DNA from: an uncultured Eubacteriales bacterium
GTDB taxonomy: Bacteria; Bacillota; Clostridia; Peptostreptococcales; Anaerovoracaceae
Assembly (NCBI GenBank): GCA_902790905.1
Contig: CADATO010000014.1
Coordinates: forward strand, 1 to 55,104
Length of the DNA: 55,104 bases
Reading direction: 5' to 3'
A program made the position numbers and the translations under genes. Below, in pieces: positions 51,366 to 55,104 of the stretch (its first letter is position 1; each line of letters begins with the position of its first letter). The notes under the pieces are model-generated. The model made no database searches. It worked only from the letters and a program-made list of their open reading frames with translations, and had not been told where the DNA came from.

Positions 51366-52124
51366 TTATACCATCCCCATGACTTTCTGTACCAGTTCGA
51401 TCCGGTTGTGGACATCCAGCTTGCGGTAGATGTTCTGGAGATGGTTCTTCAATGTGTTGGAACTGATCGACAGCAGGTCGCAGATCTCATTGGTCGGGAT
51501 GCCGGAGAGGATGAGCTTGAGTGTCTCCACCTCCCTGTGTGTCAGCGTGTACTCATAGAGAAGCCGCTCGCTGTTGGGCAGTTTTTCGGTCAGTACCTGT
51601 TTGCTGTCGCGTGTCAGCCGGTAAAGCGCCAGCGCCAGATGCGGCTTGATGACGTCGAGGATGTCCGCGGCGCGCGCCGGGAAGTCTCCGCTCTCCGGGT
51701 AGTTGTGGAAGGCGGCGATGCCGAGGAACTCGCCCTCGTAGTACAGGCACAGATTGAGTCCGTAGCGCCAGTCCTCGCGCAGGTTCATGTTCTGGAAGAA
51801 ATGGGTGCGCCGGTCGTCATCCGAGAGAAAGTCCTCGTCCGAGATGACGATGCTCTCGTTCAGGTTGTACGCCCAGGAGAGGTGGTCCTCCTCTTTGACC
51901 TCGGCGTACGCCTTTTTGATATCCATGGTCAGATTGTATCCGACGGGATCAGGCACTTTCTCCTTGAAGTCGGCTGCGGTGAAAAAACTCGCGCAGTCGA
52001 ACGCAAAGGCGTGATGGATGTTGTCAAGAAACTCCTGCCGCAGTTCCCGGTTCGTCTGTGCGGTATTCAGTTTATAAATCAGATCTGTGATGATGATCCA
52101 GTCGACATTGGCCAGACGAGGCAT
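51366..52124 (-). CDS. LuxR-type transcriptional regulator
   Basis: 252 residues. The C-terminal 60 residues are a LuxR helix-turn-helix (LTHREVETLKLILSGIPTNE, then SISSNTLKNHLQNIYRKLDV). The first 170 residues resemble a GAF/PAS-like sensor without a receiver phosphorylation pocket, so it is probably a one-component regulator. AGGAGG lies before the ATG. It is divergent from the cell-wall hydrolase pair, which makes those genes possible targets. Confidence 0.85.
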   Translation of the reverse strand: MPRLANVDWIIITDLIYKLNTAQTNRELRQEFLDNIHHAFAFDCASFFTAADFKEKVPDPVGYNLTMDIKKAYAEVKEEDHLSWAYNLNESIVISDEDFLSDDDRRTHFFQNMNLREDWRYGLNLCLYYEGEFLGIAAFHNYPESGDFPARAADILDVIKPHLALALYRLTRDSKQVLTEKLPNSERLLYEYTLTHREVETLKLILSGIPTNEICDLLSISSNTLKNHLQNIYRKLDVHNRIELVQKVMGMV

Positions 52125-52272
52125 GACGCTCCTCCTTGATGCATCGTAAATAACGGCTTGTAGCCTTTAAGTACTATTGATATAGACCATTTTTATTATA
52201 TCCCATTTGTCCGCGTCTGCCAATGACAGGTGTTCGCCGGAGAGCCTTCAATGGCAACAAAATATGGAAATT

Positions 52273-52291
52273 TGAAGGTTGTGTGAAGATT
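52273..52291 (+). promoter_or_regulatory. direct repeat upstream of the first NlpC/P60 gene
   Basis: TGAAGGTT and TGAAGATT are spaced 11 bp start to start, one helical turn, as in sites for OmpR/PhoB-type regulators. The same pair with the same spacing lies before the second NlpC/P60 gene (53632-53650). The rest of 52125-52272 shows nothing recognisable. Confidence 0.5.
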
Positions 52292-52311
52292 GACCGCGAT
52301 ACGTTGACGCA

Positions 52312-52351
52312 CCTTTTTGGCAGGCCGTAAACTTGGACTGTCAGTAAAAGG
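52312..52351 (+). promoter_or_regulatory. leader hairpin that masks the ribosome binding site (copy 1)
   Basis: CCTTTTTGGCAG (52312-52323) can pair with CTGTCAGTAAAAGG (52338-52351), burying the AAAGG of the AAAGGAGAG site. The region from the direct repeat to the start codon is almost identical in the second gene. Confidence 0.5.
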
Positions 52352-52364
52352 AGAGATTCGGAAT

Positions 52365-53453
52365 ATGATTGATTTCTGTAAAAGACAAGCGACTACAAAG
52401 CAGGGACAGATCAAGATCAGCTTGCTGTTCTCCGTCATCTTCATCTGCTTTGCAGTCATCGGTATGACAGTGTTCGCCCAGCCCTACGCAGTCTATGCGA
52501 CGGGTGAAAAAGTGGCAGACCCCTGGGTGGTCAGCGTGGACGGCAATCCGGTCGTCGTGGTTGACAGCGAGGAAGCCGGCGAGGCTGTCGAGACAGGTCT
52601 CAGAATGCACTATGCGGGCAGCGACTTCGAAGCGCAGCAGGACATCAAGATGCTGAACGAGATCACGGTCACCAAATACAGCTTTGATGATGCGAAGACC
52701 CATCCGGTCGTCATGAACGGCGCAGAAGCGGTCGACTACATCATCGGCCTGAACGAGACAAAGGAAGCACCGGTCGTCGGATTTGAAACGACCCGGTACG
52801 TCACCTCCGAAGAGGAGATCGAGTATGACACCGTCGAGCTCGAAGACGATGAGTTCGCACAGGGTGAGACACAGGTCACGCAGGAAGGCGTGAACGGCAA
52901 GAAAGAGATCACCAGCCTGGAAACGCTGGTCAACGGTGAAGTCGTTGCCACCGAGACAGTGGAAGAGACCGTCACCGTAGAGCCGGTTTCCAAAGTGGTT
53001 GTCACCGGCACGAAAGAGCCTGAACCCGAACCCGAACCCGAACCGGAAGCCACAACTTCCGGCAGCTCCAGCTCCAGCTCCTCGAGCAGCTCTTCCGGCG
53101 GCAGCGGCGGCCATGCTGCAGCGGGCGGCGGCCTCTCCACAGCGTATGCCATGATCGGCGTACCGTACGTCTGGGGCGGCACCTCCACCAGTGGCGTCGA
53201 CTGCTCCGGTCTGGTCAATGTCTGCTACGGCGGCGCAAGAGGCCGTACGACCTACGCGATGATCGGCAGCCTGCAGTCCACCGGCGACTGGAAGACATCC
53301 ATGAGCGAGCTGAATGTCGGCGATCTGGTCTTCCCGCATTCCGGCCACGTAGGCATCTACATCGGCGACGGCATGATGATCCATGCACCGTCCCCGGGCA
53401 GATCCGTCTGCATCGCACCGGTCTACAGCTTCTACGGCGGCGGTCCGTACTAA
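52365..53453 (+). CDS. G5-NlpC/P60 cell-wall hydrolase (first of a tandem pair)
   Basis: 362 residues. An N-terminal signal or anchor segment (about 18-42, ISLLFSVIFICFAVIGMTVF) is followed by a region of about 85 residues, a G5 domain (about 135-220, TQVTQEGVNGKKEITSLETL is its core), a Glu-Pro repeat, a Ser-rich and Gly-rich linker and a C-terminal NlpC/P60 peptidase (about 262-362). Catalytic Cys is in GVDCSGLV and His in HVGIYIGDGMMIH. It is expected to cut peptidoglycan stem peptides outside the cell. The ATG at 52365 has AAAGGAGAG 9 bases upstream. Confidence 0.92.
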   Translation: MIDFCKRQATTKQGQIKISLLFSVIFICFAVIGMTVFAQPYAVYATGEKVADPWVVSVDGNPVVVVDSEEAGEAVETGLRMHYAGSDFEAQQDIKMLNEITVTKYSFDDAKTHPVVMNGAEAVDYIIGLNETKEAPVVGFETTRYVTSEEEIEYDTVELEDDEFAQGETQVTQEGVNGKKEITSLETLVNGEVVATETVEETVTVEPVSKVVVTGTKEPEPEPEPEPEATTSGSSSSSSSSSSSGGSGGHAAAGGGLSTAYAMIGVPYVWGGTSTSGVDCSGLVNVCYGGARGRTTYAMIGSLQSTGDWKTSMSELNVGDLVFPHSGHVGIYIGDGMMIHAPSPGRSVCIAPVYSFYGGGPY

Positions 53454-53488
53454 ACAACCGGGCAGATAAAAAGATAGGCATTAAAAAG

Positions 53489-53521
53489 AACCGTGTTACC
53501 ATAATGGCAACACGGTTTTTT
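53489..53521 (+). terminator. intrinsic terminator between the two hydrolase genes
   Basis: AACCGTGTT / AACACGGTT stem with an 11-base loop and a T-run. The second copy must therefore use its own promoter. Confidence 0.85.
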
Positions 53522-53546
53522 CTTGGCGCATCATAGGAGGCCGTCC

Positions 53547-53645
53547 GTGAGTAAGAATTGGAAAGAGTATTATGAATCGCATCCGGATTTCCGGCAGAGG
53601 CTCTACAAAGAATCGCTTATTTTTAGAAATTTGAAGGTTATGTGA
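53547..53645 (+). CDS. possible 32-residue peptide or gene remnant
   Basis: A GTG frame with AGGAGG 6 bases upstream encodes MSKNWKEYYESHPDFRQRL and 13 more residues, rich in charged and aromatic residues. It ends in the direct repeat of the next gene. It contains two near copies of the iterated octamer (GAATCGC at 53574 and 53610). It may be a small protein, an upstream regulatory frame or the start of a truncated gene. Confidence 0.35.
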   Translation: MSKNWKEYYESHPDFRQRLYKESLIFRNLKVM

Positions 53646-53710
53646 AGATTGGTCATGTTTCATTGACGCGACTTTTTGGCAGGTCGTAAACTTGTACTGT
53701 CAGTAAAAGG
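53632..53710 (+). promoter_or_regulatory. duplicated direct repeat and leader hairpin of the second NlpC/P60 gene
   Basis: TGAAGGTT/TGAAGATT (53632-53650, 11-bp period) is followed by CTTTTTGGCAG (53672-53682), which pairs with CTGTCAGTAAAAG (53697-53709). The unit is nearly the same as 52273-52351, while the bases between direct repeat and hairpin have diverged. Confidence 0.5.
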
Positions 53711-53723
53711 AGAGATTTGGTAC

Positions 53724-54839
53724 ATGATTGATTTTTGTAAAAGACAGGCGACCACAAAACAGGGACAGATCAAGATCAGCTTGCTGTTCTCCGTCATCTT
53801 CATCTGTTTTGCAGTCGTCGGTATGACAGTTTTCACACAGCCCTACGCAGTCTATGCGACAGGTGAAAAAGTGGCGGATCCCTGGGTGGTCAGCATCGAC
53901 GGCAATCCGGTCGTCGTGGTTGACAGCGAGGAGGCCGGCGAATCCGTAGAGACAGGTCTCAGAATGCACTATGCCGATGGCAGCTTCGAGGCGCAGCAGG
54001 ACATCAAGATGCTGAACGAGATCACGGTCACCAAGTACAGCTTTGATGATGCGAAGACCCATCCGGTCGTCATGAACGGCGCAGAGGCGGTCGACTACAT
54101 CATCGGCCTGAACGAGACAAGCGAAACGCCTGTCGTCGGTTTTGAAACGACCCGTTACACCACCGCTGAGGAAGAGATCGAATACGACACCATCGAGCTC
54201 GAGGACGATGAGTTCGATAAGGGTGAGACACAGGTCACGCAGGAAGGCGTGAACGGCAAAAGAGAAGTCACGAATAAGGAAACGCTGGTCAACGGCGAAG
54301 TCGTTGCGACCGAAGCAGTCGAAGAGACTGTGCTCGTTGAGCCGGTCTCCGAGATCGTTGTGACCGGCGTGAAAGAGCCTGAACCGGAACCCGAACCCGA
54401 ACCGGAAGAAACTTCTTCCAGCAGTTCCAGTTCCTCGAGCAACAGCTCTTCCAGCAGTTCCTCGAGCAGCTCCACCTACACGGGCGGCAGCGGCGGCCAT
54501 GCGGCGAGCGGCGGCGGAGTCGGTGCGGCATACGGCATGATCGGCACCCCGTATGTATGGGGCGGCACATCCGCGAGCGGCGTTGACTGCTCCGGTCTGG
54601 TCAACTACTGCTACGGCGGCGCAAGAGGCCGTACAACGTACGCGATGATTGGCAGCCTGCAGGCGAGCGGCGACTGGAAGACCTCCATGGATCAGCTCCA
54701 GTACGGCGATCTGGTCTTCCCGAGCGCTGACCACGTCGGCATCTACGTCGGCAACGGCATGATGGTCCATGCATCCATGTCCAAGGGCTGCGTCGTCGAG
54801 GCTCCTGTCTATGCCTTCTACGGCGGCGGTTCCTACTAA
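53724..54839 (+). CDS. G5-NlpC/P60 cell-wall hydrolase (second of a tandem pair)
   Basis: 371 residues, a close paralogue of the preceding gene with the same order: membrane/signal segment, G5 domain, Glu-Pro repeat, longer Ser-rich linker and NlpC/P60 peptidase (Cys in GVDCSGLV, His in HVGIYVGNGMMVH). Differences concentrate in the linker and in the loop after the second catalytic region (MSKGCVVEAPV against PGRSVCIAPV), which may alter substrate choice. AAAGGAGAG precedes the ATG. Confidence 0.92.
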   Translation: MIDFCKRQATTKQGQIKISLLFSVIFICFAVVGMTVFTQPYAVYATGEKVADPWVVSIDGNPVVVVDSEEAGESVETGLRMHYADGSFEAQQDIKMLNEITVTKYSFDDAKTHPVVMNGAEAVDYIIGLNETSETPVVGFETTRYTTAEEEIEYDTIELEDDEFDKGETQVTQEGVNGKREVTNKETLVNGEVVATEAVEETVLVEPVSEIVVTGVKEPEPEPEPEPEETSSSSSSSSSNSSSSSSSSSSTYTGGSGGHAASGGGVGAAYGMIGTPYVWGGTSASGVDCSGLVNYCYGGARGRTTYAMIGSLQASGDWKTSMDQLQYGDLVFPSADHVGIYVGNGMMVHASMSKGCVVEAPVYAFYGGGSY

Positions 54840-54866
54840 AGACAACTGCAAATACAACGAAAAGAG

Positions 54867-54898
54867 ACGGTCGTCCTTCGTGGCGGCCGTTTTGTTTT
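54867..54898 (+). terminator. intrinsic terminator of the second hydrolase gene
   Basis: ACGGTCGTC / GGCGGCCGT pair with two G-U pairs around a 6-base loop, then TTTGTTTT. The AT-rich stretch 54900-55006 shows no gene. Confidence 0.75.
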
Positions 54899-55006
54899 GC
54901 CATGTATTTTTACCAAATGGTCCTTTTGGGTATTGCGGCAAATGTATTTAATTTTGTACAATGTGTATAGAAAACAACGCTTTGGATATTTTTGGCACAA
55001 AAAACA

Positions 55007-55104
55007 GGGTTATAGGACAAAACGTGTTGGTAAAAACGGCTGTAAGCGTTGAAATTTCAATGGCTGCAGCCGTTATATCTTGTTTCTGAGAAGATATAGG
55101 GTGG
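55007..55104 (+). mobile_element. left end of an insertion sequence (partial)
   Basis: The 25-bp GGGTTATAGG...GTGTTGGT at 55007-55031 is the exact inverse of 72-96. Just inside it, AACGGCTG (55035-55042) and CAGCCGTT (55067-55074) form a hairpin around the palindrome TTGAAATTTCAA. Such a hairpin is known in IS ends as a block against outside transcription. The element runs off the window in the same orientation as the partial copy at 1-96. Confidence 0.6.

Noticed and set aside
1..55104. CRISPR array, tRNA or rRNA genes, prophage
   Set aside because: No regularly spaced direct repeats, no tRNA cloverleaf or CCA-ended gene, no rRNA core sequence and no phage structural genes were seen on either strand.

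Overview
The window looks like a chromosomal segment of a moderately high-GC anaerobic Firmicute of class Clostridia. The evidence is an AdoCbl-dependent D-ornithine aminomutase operon of the kind used in amino-acid fermentation, a RocR-like sigma-54 activator, an MscL with a C-terminal zinc ribbon, a small alarmone synthetase, an ECF-type thiamine-precursor transporter and strong AGGAGG-like ribosome binding sites. An amino-acid fermenter related to Family XIII/Peptostreptococcales is plausible but cannot be fixed from sequence reading alone. Both edges carry the same 25-bp insertion-sequence terminus (72-96 and 55007-55031), so the segment lies between two copies of one IS, most simply an assembly piece broken at repeats.

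Layout. 1-2.9 kb: IS end, then a leftward group (ArsR regulator, GIY-YIG nuclease, nitrilase, LtrA-like membrane protein). 3.2-4.6 kb: two unrecognised membrane proteins. 4.7-14.1 kb: ornithine metabolism, with a PAS/AAA+/Fis sigma-54 activator, a group III PLP decarboxylase, a 586-bp control region with three copies of a palindrome and a -24/-12 promoter, oraS-oraE, a MutL/GlmL-like ATPase and ornithine racemase. 14.3-21.7 kb: mscL, two hotdog thioesterases, MFS exporter, GNAT acetyltransferase, PatB/MalY lyase, SIMPL protein, exonuclease III and an EamA transporter. 21.7-29.9 kb, leftward: Asp/Glu racemase-like protein, phosphohexomutase, phosphoribosyltransferase plus purine permease, LarE, HD protein, EamA transporter and a membrane-bound XRE regulator. 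30.1-35.9 kb: FNT channel, cobalamin nucleotide-loop genes (cobT, cobU, cobS, a second CobU-like protein, a CobC-like phosphatase), RelQ-type synthetase and a zinc-ribbon membrane protein.

36.0-40.4 kb is the most unusual block: a membrane protein, a PqqD-radical SAM-SPASM maturase, a 36-residue peptide with two cysteines that looks like its substrate, a 54-residue protein and a 589-residue protein made of three copies of an unrecognised domain plus a zinc ribbon. I read this as a RiPP-type (ribosomally made, post-translationally modified peptide) system that I cannot match to a described class. 40.4-44.4 kb: a TPP riboswitch controls a YkoE-YkoD-YkoC thiamine-precursor ECF transporter that includes a ThiY-like protein with no signal peptide. 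44.4-51.0 kb: histidine operon beginning with a HisZ-HisG fusion and lacking hisD. 51.1-54.9 kb: a possible structured RNA, a LuxR-type regulator and two tandem G5-NlpC/P60 cell-wall hydrolases with duplicated control leaders.

Across the whole window the octamer GCGATTCC (or its complement GGAATCGC) occurs at least 31 times where about two are expected. It is enriched between genes, including five gaps of the his operon, and one pair forms a perfect inverted repeat. Its density and layout resemble DNA uptake sequences or an iterated motif such as HIP1. Functionally, the window joins AdoCbl supply (cob genes) to an AdoCbl enzyme (OraSE), and a sigma-54 activator to its probable target promoter.
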